64,000 nt of DNA from Oxalobacteraceae bacterium OTU3CINTB1. Lineage in GTDB: Bacteria; Pseudomonadota; Gammaproteobacteria; Burkholderiales; Burkholderiaceae_D. The position numbers and the translations under genes are program-made. Positions 34,965 to 43,198 of this stretch are shown in pieces (within the stretch, counting starts at the first letter, position 1; each line of letters starts with the position of its first letter). Under the pieces are notes generated by a model, which saw only the letters and a list, made by a program, of their open reading frames with translations, did not search any database and had not been told where the DNA came from. The stretch lies in NCBI GenBank assembly GCA_024123955.1, contig CP099652.1, positions 5,146,001 to 5,210,000 on the forward strand. The letters run 5' to 3'.

Positions 34965-37145
34965 TTATACCGGGGTCGCCTCCAACAAAAGAGCACGCTC
35001 GAAACGCAGTGTGAGGCGCTGTGGCCGCCCGCCGTCGACCTCGCCGATGTCCTTGTCATCGGCGTAGTTGCGCAGGCGCCAGCGGCCGGGGCCAAGTCCC
35101 CGGATTTCAACGGGTCCATCCCAACGGGGTGCATAAAAAGCAAAATACATGTTGCGATCCTTTTGCACGACGTGGCCCTCGGGTTTGTCGAAGCCGATGT
35201 CGTACAGCTCGCCGCGATAGACGCCGTTAGACAGCATCTTGTCGCGATAGATGCTTATCCATTTACGCCACTGGCCCTCGCGCTCCGGTGTCAGCAGATA
35301 GCTGTCCTTGGGCTTGGGATCTACCGGCCAAGTGAATTTGGTCGACAATACCGCCCCGATACCGATGGTCGAGGCGAAATCATCGCCGCCATCACTCAGC
35401 TCGACGTGGTCGCCAGCGTATGGGGCGGAGCGGCCCATCAGCGCCTTCAACGTCTTGCCTTTGTGGCGTATCTGCCAAGACGACAAGGGGTCGGCCGAAG
35501 GCGCTTGGTTCATGTACGGGAAGTTATGGAAGGCGTACGAGGTTCCGCAGGGGCAAAGCTCCACCACCGCATTGGGATTGATCTCGCGCGCGGTGTCGTA
35601 CACCATTTTCCAGAAGTCCTGCAGCTTCTCGTAAGATTCCTCGGGCCGCGCATGCTTGTGCGCCGGGTTGTAGCAGGGTGCAACGCCGTTCAAATGCTGG
35701 CCGTCAATCTTGAGGCCCTGATAGCCCCACTCGCCGAAAATCTTGCGTATCCATTTTCGCGTCATCTCGATGGTTGGTTCATAGGCCGGGCATAGGTAGA
35801 AACTGTTCCACCACGTGATCAGTTGCGGTGCACCGTTCTTGTCCAGCAAAAGCATGTCCGTGTGATCATGCAGCAGGTCCGACCCCGGATCAACCGCCAG
35901 TGGCGTAATCCACAGCCGCGCTTTCAGGCCCGCGTCCTTGATTGAGCCGACCAGGCTGCGCATGTCGGCGTCGCCATTCGGGAACTTTTTAGAGTCAAGC
36001 TTCCAGTCACCTTCATTGTTCTGCCAGCCGTCATCGAGTACAGCCCATTCGAGGCCGAGCTCCTTAGCTTTTTGCAGTGTGCCAATCATAAGCGGCACGG
36101 TAAAATTGCGCTCGTAACCCCAAGCGCACCAGATCGGCTCGTATGATTCGGCCGGTGCCTGAGGGGCACTGATGCCGCGTACAGCCATCGCCTGCCGATA
36201 CTGGTCCAGCGCTGAGAAATAATCACCTTTGTGCAGCGCCAGGAAGGTATCCATCGTCTCCAGCGTTTCGCCGGGCTGCAGCGTTGCCTCGGTTTCGAAA
36301 TCGACCGCCAATGATGCCCCGCCAGCCACCGAGCGCACGGGTAATGCCACAAGCCTTGGCACGGTGTCGAGGTGGCCAACGGCCAGGCCGCAGTCTCGGT
36401 TCCATACATCAACTGCCGGCGTCCCACTGCCGTAGTCAGAAGCGTTCATGCCCATGAAGTTACGCTGGTCGAAACCGTCCACTAGCGGTTGTATCCAGTC
36501 GCGCCGGTCGGCGTGCGATGCCCCGGAGAACGTCCAGAACGCAGCCTTGCGACCGGCTGCTGGCCGCAGCGTATGGGCGCTGTTGGACCAGCCGGCAACC
36601 GTCAGTGAGTTGTTGCCGACATTGCGGTAAGCGACGCGGATGACGGCAAAGCCAGACAATCGGTCATAGAAGGTCACCGTCACGGTTTTTTCGATGCCTT
36701 CGGCCGATTTGCCGCTTAAGCGATGCCTCACGCCCGGCCCCTGTGGGCCGTCCACGCGGTCAGCCGCTTGCGAGGACAATGCAAAGCGCTCGATCCAGCG
36801 ACCGTTGGCGGCGTTGGCCGCGTTGGCGCTGGCGGCTACGACGGCTGCGTTGATGCCGGCGCCACTGGGGCCACTGTCGGCATGTGCACCCTGCACCACC
36901 CTGAGACGCTCGCTAGGCTCGAACGCCGTCACCGCCGCCGGTCGTGGCCCGAGCCGCGAGACTACGCGGCATTGCAACTGGCCATCGAATTCCAGGGCCA
37001 TGGAAGCATCGCCGATTCGCGCTACATCCTTGCCTTTGGCGCCAGGCGCCACGGCGGCGGTGGCGTCGGCCACAGTTGACGCCACTGCCGTCCCAGCCAG
37101 CCACTGCAGCAAAGTGCGGCGGCGTAGATCCAGTTCTTTGTTCAT
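34965..37145 (-). CDS. GH36 alpha-galactosidase / alpha-N-acetylgalactosaminidase-like enzyme
   Basis: A 726-residue exported glycosidase with GGGAGA before ATG 37145. The N-terminus carries a twin-arginine-like signal, LRRRTLLQWLAGTAV, suggesting folded export. Residues about 45-320 form the beta-sandwich and about 335-620 the TIM barrel: WCAWGYERNFT, LEWAVLDDGWQNNEGDW, nucleophile Asp481 in GLKIDGQHL, and likely acid/base Asp552 in PSADPLSSWQIR, all in GH36 order. GH36 removes terminal alpha-galactosyl or alpha-GalNAc residues; operon context with AgaS and AgaZ favours a GalNAc or galactosamine substrate. Upstream neighbour is the amidohydrolase, 14 bases away. Confidence 0.85.
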   Translation of the reverse strand: MNKELDLRRRTLLQWLAGTAVASTVADATAAVAPGAKGKDVARIGDASMALEFDGQLQCRVVSRLGPRPAAVTAFEPSERLRVVQGAHADSGPSGAGINAAVVAASANAANAANGRWIERFALSSQAADRVDGPQGPGVRHRLSGKSAEGIEKTVTVTFYDRLSGFAVIRVAYRNVGNNSLTVAGWSNSAHTLRPAAGRKAAFWTFSGASHADRRDWIQPLVDGFDQRNFMGMNASDYGSGTPAVDVWNRDCGLAVGHLDTVPRLVALPVRSVAGGASLAVDFETEATLQPGETLETMDTFLALHKGDYFSALDQYRQAMAVRGISAPQAPAESYEPIWCAWGYERNFTVPLMIGTLQKAKELGLEWAVLDDGWQNNEGDWKLDSKKFPNGDADMRSLVGSIKDAGLKARLWITPLAVDPGSDLLHDHTDMLLLDKNGAPQLITWWNSFYLCPAYEPTIEMTRKWIRKIFGEWGYQGLKIDGQHLNGVAPCYNPAHKHARPEESYEKLQDFWKMVYDTAREINPNAVVELCPCGTSYAFHNFPYMNQAPSADPLSSWQIRHKGKTLKALMGRSAPYAGDHVELSDGGDDFASTIGIGAVLSTKFTWPVDPKPKDSYLLTPEREGQWRKWISIYRDKMLSNGVYRGELYDIGFDKPEGHVVQKDRNMYFAFYAPRWDGPVEIRGLGPGRWRLRNYADDKDIGEVDGGRPQRLTLRFERALLLEATPV

Positions 37146-37159
37146 GAGTCTCCCTTTTT

Positions 37160-38239
37160 TTATTGCCAGGCCGTTGGATAAGCCTGCTCCGCGTTGATGC
37201 GATAGAGTTTGTCGATCACTGCGCGCGGTAGCGCTAAGCCGCGCACAGGCTTATCGAGTTCCGGCACGGCGAAGCTGTCGCCCGTGACGAAGTAGCGCCA
37301 GTCGCGCCGCCAAACCGTGCCCATGTCCGCGACGAATGCCGCATCGTCCTGCTCTGCCGACTGCGCTAGGTCGGAACCATACATCAGCCGATCCTGATAT
37401 TTGATGAAAAAAGCGCGTACCGTTTCAAGGTGCCGCTGCGACTGGTACTGCAACTGACCAATACGGGCGGCGACGTCAAGCCTCACGCCTGGGTGCTCAT
37501 CGAGAAACCGTCCGATCCGGCCAACGTCATATTCCAGGGACGCAAGGTGTACGCCCGTAAAACGCATTTTCGGATGCTGCGCCAGCAGGTGGTCGCGCGC
37601 GGCCATCTGCTGCTCGTAACTGGGCATTTCTGGATGCAAGTACATATGATAGGCGGGATGATTCTTGAAATATTCGCGGTCATTGTTGACCGACATCTTT
37701 TCGATCGGCAACCAGCAGTTGTGAGGCTCGCCCTGATGCCCCAGCACCATGGCGCCGCGTTGCGTCAAGGCGTTGAACAATGGTGCGAAGCGGGCGTCAT
37801 CTATCATCACCAGCTTACCCTGGCCGTCGCGTAAACTCATACCGATATTCTTCCAGACCTTGACACCCACGGCGCCGTCAACCAGTGCCGCATCGATGCT
37901 TTTCAGTGTTGCCTCATTCCAGCCCGGCTGGTCGAAGCCGTCGGTGGAGAAAGTTGCGACCCAGGCCACCTGCCGGGGATGTTGATGTCGGAGCGCGCTG
38001 GCCACCTTGCGCTGCTGGTCGAGCGACGGAAAATCCGGATAGTCGACGTTGATGGTCAACGCACGGAAATTGTCCTTACGTGCCAGCGCCAGCCAGGCGT
38101 CCTGGTTCTTACCATGCAAGTGCAGGTGCGCATCTATCTTCGGGATTTTTTCGAAGTCGTCCATGGTGTAGCCATCGGCCGCAAAAGACGGAGCGGCGAT
38201 CAGGGCCGCGACAAGGGTAGTTAAGAGAGGCCAACGCAT
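37160..38239 (-). CDS. Exported amidohydrolase-family (TIM-barrel) protein
   Basis: A 359-residue protein with AAGGAGT before ATG 38239 and a Sec signal, LVAALIAAPSFAA-DG. It shows the metal-site start KIDAHLHLHG, a VLGHQGEPH segment, FTGVHLASLEYD and a late LMYGSDLAQS Asp, as in the amidohydrolase 2 (PF04909) family. Members hydrolyse or decarboxylate small ring or amide substrates. Its periplasmic location is odd for a sugar deacetylase, and it is not NagA/AgaA-like, so it does not fill the missing cytoplasmic deacetylase step. It lies within the operon, 14 bases after the kinase gene. Confidence 0.75.
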   Translation of the reverse strand: MRWPLLTTLVAALIAAPSFAADGYTMDDFEKIPKIDAHLHLHGKNQDAWLALARKDNFRALTINVDYPDFPSLDQQRKVASALRHQHPRQVAWVATFSTDGFDQPGWNEATLKSIDAALVDGAVGVKVWKNIGMSLRDGQGKLVMIDDARFAPLFNALTQRGAMVLGHQGEPHNCWLPIEKMSVNNDREYFKNHPAYHMYLHPEMPSYEQQMAARDHLLAQHPKMRFTGVHLASLEYDVGRIGRFLDEHPGVRLDVAARIGQLQYQSQRHLETVRAFFIKYQDRLMYGSDLAQSAEQDDAAFVADMGTVWRRDWRYFVTGDSFAVPELDKPVRGLALPRAVIDKLYRINAEQAYPTAWQ

Positions 38240-38253
38240 ATAAAACTCCTTTT

Positions 38254-39213
38254 TTAGTCTGCCAAGCGTTCCAACGCAGCGAAGTCGAGCGGCGAGCCGG
38301 AGCTGCGGGCGGCATACAGCGCGGCACCCAGCACTGGAGCCAGGCGCGGCGCCACCAAACGATAGGAAGCTCCACGCGCCGCCAGCGCAAGGGCGAATGG
38401 TGCGCGCAGCGGACCGTCTTCACCAAACAGGCCGCCGGTATAGGACACAGCCAAGCACTGGGCAGCATCGATACCCAGCCCTGTCCTGACTGCATCGACC
38501 AAGGCGGCCAGCTCCGAGGCGCCGGCGGCGATGATAGTTTGCGCCTGGCTGTCTCCGCGCGCAGCAGCTTCCGACACAAGTCGAGATAATCCAGCAATGC
38601 GGCTGCGTTCTCCTTTGAGGTCGCCGTAGACGACCTGACACAGATCCAGATCGTCCCTCAAAGCCAAACGCTCGCGCACCAGTTGAAGCAGCGGCCCGCG
38701 TGGCGCACGGCCATCGCTCATGCGCGAGAACAGCGCGAGACCGGCGCGCGCGATCCAGTGCGCCGAGCCCTCGTCGCCGAACAATTCGCCCCAGCCGCCG
38801 GCTCGCGCCCGGAGCCCTGCGAATTCGCCGTAAGCCATCGAGCCAGTACCTGCGATGACGCTGATGCCGTCCGCGCCTGCTAGTGAACCTGCCCAGCTGC
38901 ACACCATGTCGTTGCCGCAAAGGTAGCGGCCATGGCCCAGCACCGCGAGCGGCAGAGCATCCAGTCGCGCCTGTACAGTGCGATCTTCACCGTAGGCCGG
39001 CAGCCCGAAGAAAGAAAAGCTTATATCTGCCGCAGTAACGCCGGCCGCTGCAAACAGCGCAGCACAGCCACGCGCCAACAGGGCCGACACACCGGCCATG
39101 CCTACCTCGATATAATATGCACTGCTTTCCTGATGCCGCGCCAGCACCCGCCCCGCACTGTCGATCAGTGCAAATGCTGTTTTGGTGCCGCCGCCATCAA
39201 CCCCGAGGAACAT
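38254..39213 (-). CDS. agaK: BadF/BcrA-type sugar kinase, probable GalNAc/GlcNAc kinase
   Basis: A 319-residue ASKHA-fold kinase. The N-terminal phosphate loop reads MFLGVDGGGTKTAFALID; the second loop is ISVIAGTGSMAYG, and GGWGELFGDEGSAHWI is the conserved N-acetylglucosamine-kinase-like block. It should phosphorylate an amino sugar with ATP in the cytoplasm. It overlaps the end of agaS by 17 bases. In GalNAc pathways of other proteobacteria an AgaK of this family starts the route, so context supports GalNAc, but GlcNAc cannot be excluded. Confidence 0.82.
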   Translation of the reverse strand: MFLGVDGGGTKTAFALIDSAGRVLARHQESSAYYIEVGMAGVSALLARGCAALFAAAGVTAADISFSFFGLPAYGEDRTVQARLDALPLAVLGHGRYLCGNDMVCSWAGSLAGADGISVIAGTGSMAYGEFAGLRARAGGWGELFGDEGSAHWIARAGLALFSRMSDGRAPRGPLLQLVRERLALRDDLDLCQVVYGDLKGERSRIAGLSRLVSEAAARGDSQAQTIIAAGASELAALVDAVRTGLGIDAAQCLAVSYTGGLFGEDGPLRAPFALALAARGASYRLVAPRLAPVLGAALYAARSSGSPLDFAALERLAD

Positions 39214-40390
39214 GCAGCTCTCCTGCCAGCGGATAGATTGTCACTCCACGCACCACGCGATTGACGGTGCCCGAAACGCTTGGCGTATCCGGGCGCAGCC
39301 CTTGCGCCAGGGACTGCAGTAGCGCAAACGACTGGCAGAACAAAATGTAGGGGAGCGCCAGCGCAAGGTCACAAACAAATTCTGCACCTTCCAGCACCAC
39401 GCAGTCGTCGTCCAATTCCGGCCCTGTCTGACCGCTCAGTGCAAGCACGCGACCGGCGCGACCATCATTGCGCAGTTCTCGCAGCAGGTCCAGATCGTAG
39501 CGGCGCGCCTGCCGATCATTGGACAGCAGCACCACGACCAGCGTTTCATTGTCGACGACCGTCTTCGGACCATGACGGAAACCCAGCGGCGAATCGAACA
39601 ATGCCACCACCCGACCATCGGTCAACTCCAGCAGTTTGAGCGAAGCTTCGCGCGCCAGCCCGCGCAACTCGTTGCTGCCCAAATAGACTACGCGCTTGTA
39701 TTTTTGCGCCACCAGTGATTGCAGCAGCGGCAACGCAGTGCCATGCAAATTGGCGCCAGCGGCTGACGACACTGCGGCAGAATCGGGCGGCAGCAAGCCG
39801 AACGCCAGGGCAGCAGCCAGCAGCATTGAGGTGAAGCTGGTGGTCATGGCAAAGCCACGGTCATGGGTCGCATCCGGCAGCAGGATGGCATAGACATCGG
39901 CGCGACCTTGAGCTATGCGATACAGCGCGCCATCGGCGTTGCAGGTAATGACAAGGTGGTGCACGTCTTTCACCAACTGGTCTGCCAGAGCGACCGCCGC
40001 CAGACTTTCCGGACTACTGCCGGAGCGAGCAAACGATACCAGCAAGGTCGGCACATCAGCTTGTAGGAAATGCTGCGGGCCGGAAACGATGTCGGTCGTC
40101 GGGACGGCTTCGGCGCGCCAGCCCTTGCCCAGCATGGCCGGCGCAAGGCATTCGCCGAGAAAGGCCGAGGTGCCTGCACCGGTCAGCACAATGCGCAGGT
40201 TGCCGGAGGCGAGCAGCGGGCCCAAGAATCCGTCCAGCTCGGCGCGCTTATCCGTCACCAGCGCATCGATTTGCGGCCACACGCCTGGCTGTTGCGCGAT
40301 TTCGCGCGCGGTCAAGCCGCCACCGGCAGCATCGAGCGCTGTGGTATTGAGTCCCAAAATATCATTTTCCACCTTATCTACCACTAGCAT
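39197..40390 (-). CDS. agaS: AgaS-type SIS-domain deaminase/isomerase
   Basis: A 397-residue tandem SIS-domain protein. The first SIS domain shows LRIVLTGAGTSAFLGE and VSFARSGSSPESLAAV; the second shows YLGSNELRGLAREASLKLLELTDG and SPLGFRHGPKT. This is the AgaS pattern, which converts galactosamine-6-phosphate to tagatose-6-phosphate with release of ammonia. Its start overlaps the kbaZ/agaZ stop by seven bases, and its end overlaps the kinase start, so the three are translationally coupled. Start MLVVDKVENDILGL is clear. Confidence 0.88.
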   Translation of the reverse strand: MLVVDKVENDILGLNTTALDAAGGGLTAREIAQQPGVWPQIDALVTDKRAELDGFLGPLLASGNLRIVLTGAGTSAFLGECLAPAMLGKGWRAEAVPTTDIVSGPQHFLQADVPTLLVSFARSGSSPESLAAVALADQLVKDVHHLVITCNADGALYRIAQGRADVYAILLPDATHDRGFAMTTSFTSMLLAAALAFGLLPPDSAAVSSAAGANLHGTALPLLQSLVAQKYKRVVYLGSNELRGLAREASLKLLELTDGRVVALFDSPLGFRHGPKTVVDNETLVVVLLSNDRQARRYDLDLLRELRNDGRAGRVLALSGQTGPELDDDCVVLEGAEFVCDLALALPYILFCQSFALLQSLAQGLRPDTPSVSGTVNRVVRGVTIYPLAGELHVPRG

Positions 40391-41685
40391 GTTTCCAGCT
40401 CCTTGATTGCGGCGCCTGCACAGGCATCCATGTATTGGCGCAGCACTTTGGCCACGCCTTCTTTCAATAACTCAACCGGCAGGTTGCGCACCCGCCCTTC
40501 GCGCACCGCCTCGTATTGCGCCGGCAGGTACTGGCTGAGCAGGGTAAGCGGCGGCGTGGTGCGTTCCAGGTTGTCCAGCAACTGCGCCTGCGCGGCCTGG
40601 ATGGCCGGATGCGGCCAGTAGTAACGGATGCGGTCACTGAGGCTGTATTGCTGGTCGAAGCGCGCACGGGCCGGATCGTTGTCGTAGTACTTGCGCCAGT
40701 ATTCCGGCTCGGTTCGCATCACTTCCAGCACCGTGTTCTTAAAATCGGACCCGTTGCCGGCACCCGTCATTTCTTCCTCGATGTCGGCCAGCGCCCACAA
40801 GGTTTCGCGCAGCGCGAAGGTCAACCCCGGACCCACTTTCAGGATCGCGAAATGGCCGGCTACCAGCGCGGCGAGGTTGGACGGCGTCTGATAATCGGTC
40901 GAGTGGGCCTCATACACCAGCGTGGGCTCGCCTTCGATGAAGCGGCTCAGCTCCGCCGCGCTCTGCGGCTGATAGTCGATCACCTTGTGATGGTCAAACT
41001 CTACCCCCGGTTGCACCACCAGGCCGACGACACGTGGCCATACAGCATCGAGGCCGGCTGCAGCAAACGCCAGGCGGTGTACCTTGATGGTCAGCGCCGC
41101 AGCGTGGGGGCTGGTGACGCTTAGTTCATCCAGATCTTCATGCGCCCCGCCCGGCACGGGCACCTCGGTGCCAACGACATATACTGGCGCTTCGCCGCCG
41201 GAAGCACGCCACGCGCGCTCGGCCACCACGCACAGACGCGCCGCACGCTCGGCAACCACGGCGTCGGGCAGTGGCACCGGATCGCCGGCGCACGACATCG
41301 AGCAATCGAGGTGGATCTTGCGAAAGCCCGCCTGCACATACTGGTCGATCAGCACGTCGGCCTTGGCCATGGCGGCAGCGGGCGATTCGCTTTGCCACGC
41401 ATTCGGTCCCAGGTGGTCGCCGCCCAGCAGCACGCGTTCGCGTGGCAGGCCGGTGCGGTCGGCAATGCCGTAGACGAAATCGCGGAATGCGGCCGGCGTC
41501 ATGCCGGTGTAACCACCATCCTGATTGACCTGGTTGGAGGTCGATTCAATCAGCACAGGCAAATGGCGCTCCAGTGCGGTTTCCATCGCGGCTTCGATAA
41601 CAAGCGGATGCGCGGAGCACACTGAATGGATGCCAACTGCTTCATCAGCCTTGTGGCGGCGCACCAGGTTCAATAAATAATCCAT
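40384..41685 (-). CDS. agaZ: GatZ/KbaZ/AgaZ family protein
   Basis: A 433-residue protein with AAGGAGT before ATG 41685. It matches the GatZ/KbaZ family: GIHSVCSAHPLVIEAAMETA, ESTSNQVNQDGGYTGMTP, LLGGDHLGPNAW, KIHLDCSMSCAGDP and VYEAHSTDYQT. In E. coli the family was described as a stabilising subunit of tagatose-1,6-bisphosphate aldolase; in Shewanella GalNAc clusters it was proposed to be the tagatose-6-phosphate kinase AgaZ. No KbaY/GatY catalytic partner is in the window, which fits the kinase-like role or means the aldolase lies elsewhere. Confidence 0.88.
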   Translation of the reverse strand: MDYLLNLVRRHKADEAVGIHSVCSAHPLVIEAAMETALERHLPVLIESTSNQVNQDGGYTGMTPAAFRDFVYGIADRTGLPRERVLLGGDHLGPNAWQSESPAAAMAKADVLIDQYVQAGFRKIHLDCSMSCAGDPVPLPDAVVAERAARLCVVAERAWRASGGEAPVYVVGTEVPVPGGAHEDLDELSVTSPHAAALTIKVHRLAFAAAGLDAVWPRVVGLVVQPGVEFDHHKVIDYQPQSAAELSRFIEGEPTLVYEAHSTDYQTPSNLAALVAGHFAILKVGPGLTFALRETLWALADIEEEMTGAGNGSDFKNTVLEVMRTEPEYWRKYYDNDPARARFDQQYSLSDRIRYYWPHPAIQAAQAQLLDNLERTTPPLTLLSQYLPAQYEAVREGRVRNLPVELLKEGVAKVLRQYMDACAGAAIKELETC

Positions 41686-41697
41686 TGTTAAAACTCC

Positions 41698-42615
41698 TTA
41701 AGTAGATTCATCAGCGCTATCGTCCGGCTGCAACGCCAGCAATAGCGCTGCCGCGAGAGACAAGACAATGCCGGCCAGCCGGAAGCCCGTCGGCACCGTC
41801 GATGCCAGCGCCAAGGCGATCACGGTGGTGAGCAGAGGTGCGCCGGCATTCACCAGTGGTGACACCATCAGCGCTTTGCCATGACGGAAGGCGTACACCA
41901 GCGTCAGTGCACCGACCGCGTTCAAAATCTGCGTGGCGGCGGCTAGCAGCGGCCCTGATGGACCGTAATTGATCGGTTGCGAAAAATCGGTCATCGCCAG
42001 CGCCACCGGGATGAAGATCAGCGCGCTGAGCGTCATGTAGAAGAAGATGCTTTCCGCATCCATGCTGGCGTTGGCCAGCTTGATGAAGTAGGCCTGCAAG
42101 CCCCATGCGACGAGCACACCCAGCGCGAGCACGAACCACATGCCATACTGCTGCGGCGCGCCTTGCGGCGCATAGTCGAACAATGGCAGCGCGCAGATCG
42201 CCAGCAGGATGCCGGCTATGCCCATGGCGCCGGTACGCTCGCGCAGGAACAGGAAGGACAGCACGATCGTCAGCACCGGCGACAGCGAAATCAGCGGAAA
42301 GATGAGGTAGGCCGGACCGGCCTTCACCGCGTAGAACAGCACCATCTGCCCGCCGGCGCCCAGCACGCCGATGGTCAGGCCATACCCGATCGAACGGCCG
42401 TCGCGGCGTACGCGCCAGCCGCTGCGGGCCAGGACGAACAGCGCCGGCGGCACCATCGTCAACGCCCACACGACATAGATCAGCGTTTCAGGAAAGCCAT
42501 GCTGGCTGGGCAGGCCCGCAAACGCGCCCCATACGCCCCACAACAGCGTGGTGGTCAGTGCGTACATCAGCCAACCGGCACGGCGTGGCGTCATCGATAA
42601 TGTGGTCATATTCAT
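41698..42615 (-). CDS. DMT (EamA) family inner-membrane transporter
   Basis: A membrane protein of about 305 residues with roughly ten helices, for example YALTTTLLWGVWGAFAG, LTIGVLGAGGQMVLFYAV and ILLAICALPLF. It belongs to the drug/metabolite transporter superfamily. As the first full gene of the operon it is the best candidate for the inner-membrane permease of the amino sugar, replacing the PTS or AgaP permease of other bacteria; this is inference from position. The start could be ATG 42615 or GTG 42621. It follows ten bases after the stop of a TonB-receptor relic. Confidence 0.83.
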   Translation of the reverse strand: MNMTTLSMTPRRAGWLMYALTTTLLWGVWGAFAGLPSQHGFPETLIYVVWALTMVPPALFVLARSGWRVRRDGRSIGYGLTIGVLGAGGQMVLFYAVKAGPAYLIFPLISLSPVLTIVLSFLFLRERTGAMGIAGILLAICALPLFDYAPQGAPQQYGMWFVLALGVLVAWGLQAYFIKLANASMDAESIFFYMTLSALIFIPVALAMTDFSQPINYGPSGPLLAAATQILNAVGALTLVYAFRHGKALMVSPLVNAGAPLLTTVIALALASTVPTGFRLAGIVLSLAAALLLALQPDDSADEST

Positions 42616-42624
42616 GGTCACCGA

Positions 42625-42840
42625 TCAGAATTTCATGCTGATGCTAGGCGCATCAGTGCGGCACCACGTTTCAAAGCGGTAGAACACGTCGTTGCGACTA
42701 AGGCTGGGACGCATCACCGCATCACCAAAGTTTTTACCTTCGACAAACAAAGTGACGCCCGGATTGACGTCCAAGGATGCCGACGTTACGACTATTTCTA
42801 CAGGCAACGCTCCCGAGCTGCGTCTTAGTCGCCCATCCAT
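42625..42840 (-). pseudogene. TonB-dependent receptor remnant: start plus last barrel strands
   Basis: A 71-codon frame has a strong GAGGAG ribosome site five bases before its ATG (42840). Its second half reads LFVEGKNFGDAVMRPSLSRN, then DVFYRFETW and a terminal Phe. This is the pattern of the last two or three strands of a TonB-dependent receptor barrel. The N-terminal 15 residues do not look like a receptor plug. The best reading is an in-frame internal deletion of a receptor gene that once headed the operon. It may still be translated and couple to the DMT gene. Confidence 0.6.
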
Positions 42841-42904
42841 TTCGCTCCTCATCTGGCCTGTCCCATCTTGTCGTCTCGGTTTCTCTGTGTAGTGATCGTG
42901 TTGA

Positions 42905-42933
42905 ATAGTAAGCAAGCAATAACGAAAATACAA
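42905..42933 (-). promoter_or_regulatory. Predicted operon promoter with overlapping operator
   Basis: On the minus strand TTGTAT (42933-42928) and TACTAT (42910-42905) are 17 bases apart, about 65 bases before the receptor-relic ATG. The motif CAAACACTTTCGAAAAC (42931-42947) overlaps the -35 box, a good position for repression by the DeoR-family regulator. Confidence 0.55.
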
Positions 42934-43016
42934 ACACTTTCGAAAACTTTCTTTAACTGTCTTTTTTTGTCCATATTTTAGTTGATGTAGGCAATTTCGT
43001 GTGAAAATCGAAACCT

Positions 43017-43044
43017 TAGACAAATTTTCGACTGCCGCTATAAT
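43017..43044 (+). promoter_or_regulatory. Strong predicted promoter of GH27 gene
   Basis: TAGACA (43017-43022) and the consensus TATAAT (43039-43044) are separated by 16 bases. An operator-like ACGAAAACCTTTCGAA (43098-43113) lies downstream, between promoter and start codon, where a bound repressor could block elongation. Confidence 0.65.
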
Positions 43045-43198
43045 TCGAGCGGCGTCATAAACTGGCTAAGAGACGAGCAATTCGAAACAACGGGGCACGA
43101 AAACCTTTCGAATCGGCGTTATTTCAGCTTCATCCTGTTCCCTATCCTAGTGTCACGGGTAGGTATGGTTTTCCAATTACAAAAGCAAGGAGATATGC

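Larger units (their letters stand above)
42841..43198. promoter_or_regulatory. Divergent control region of the amino-sugar operon and GH27
   Basis: An AT-rich 358-base region between the minus-strand operon and the GH27 gene. It holds one promoter for each direction and two copies of the AAAC-CTTTCGAA motif (42931-42947 and 43098-43113). No gene is supported within it. Confidence 0.7.

Noticed and set aside
34917..35795. 292-codon plus-strand frame opposite GH36
   Set aside because: No domain; the minus strand encodes the catalytic GH36 barrel in this interval.
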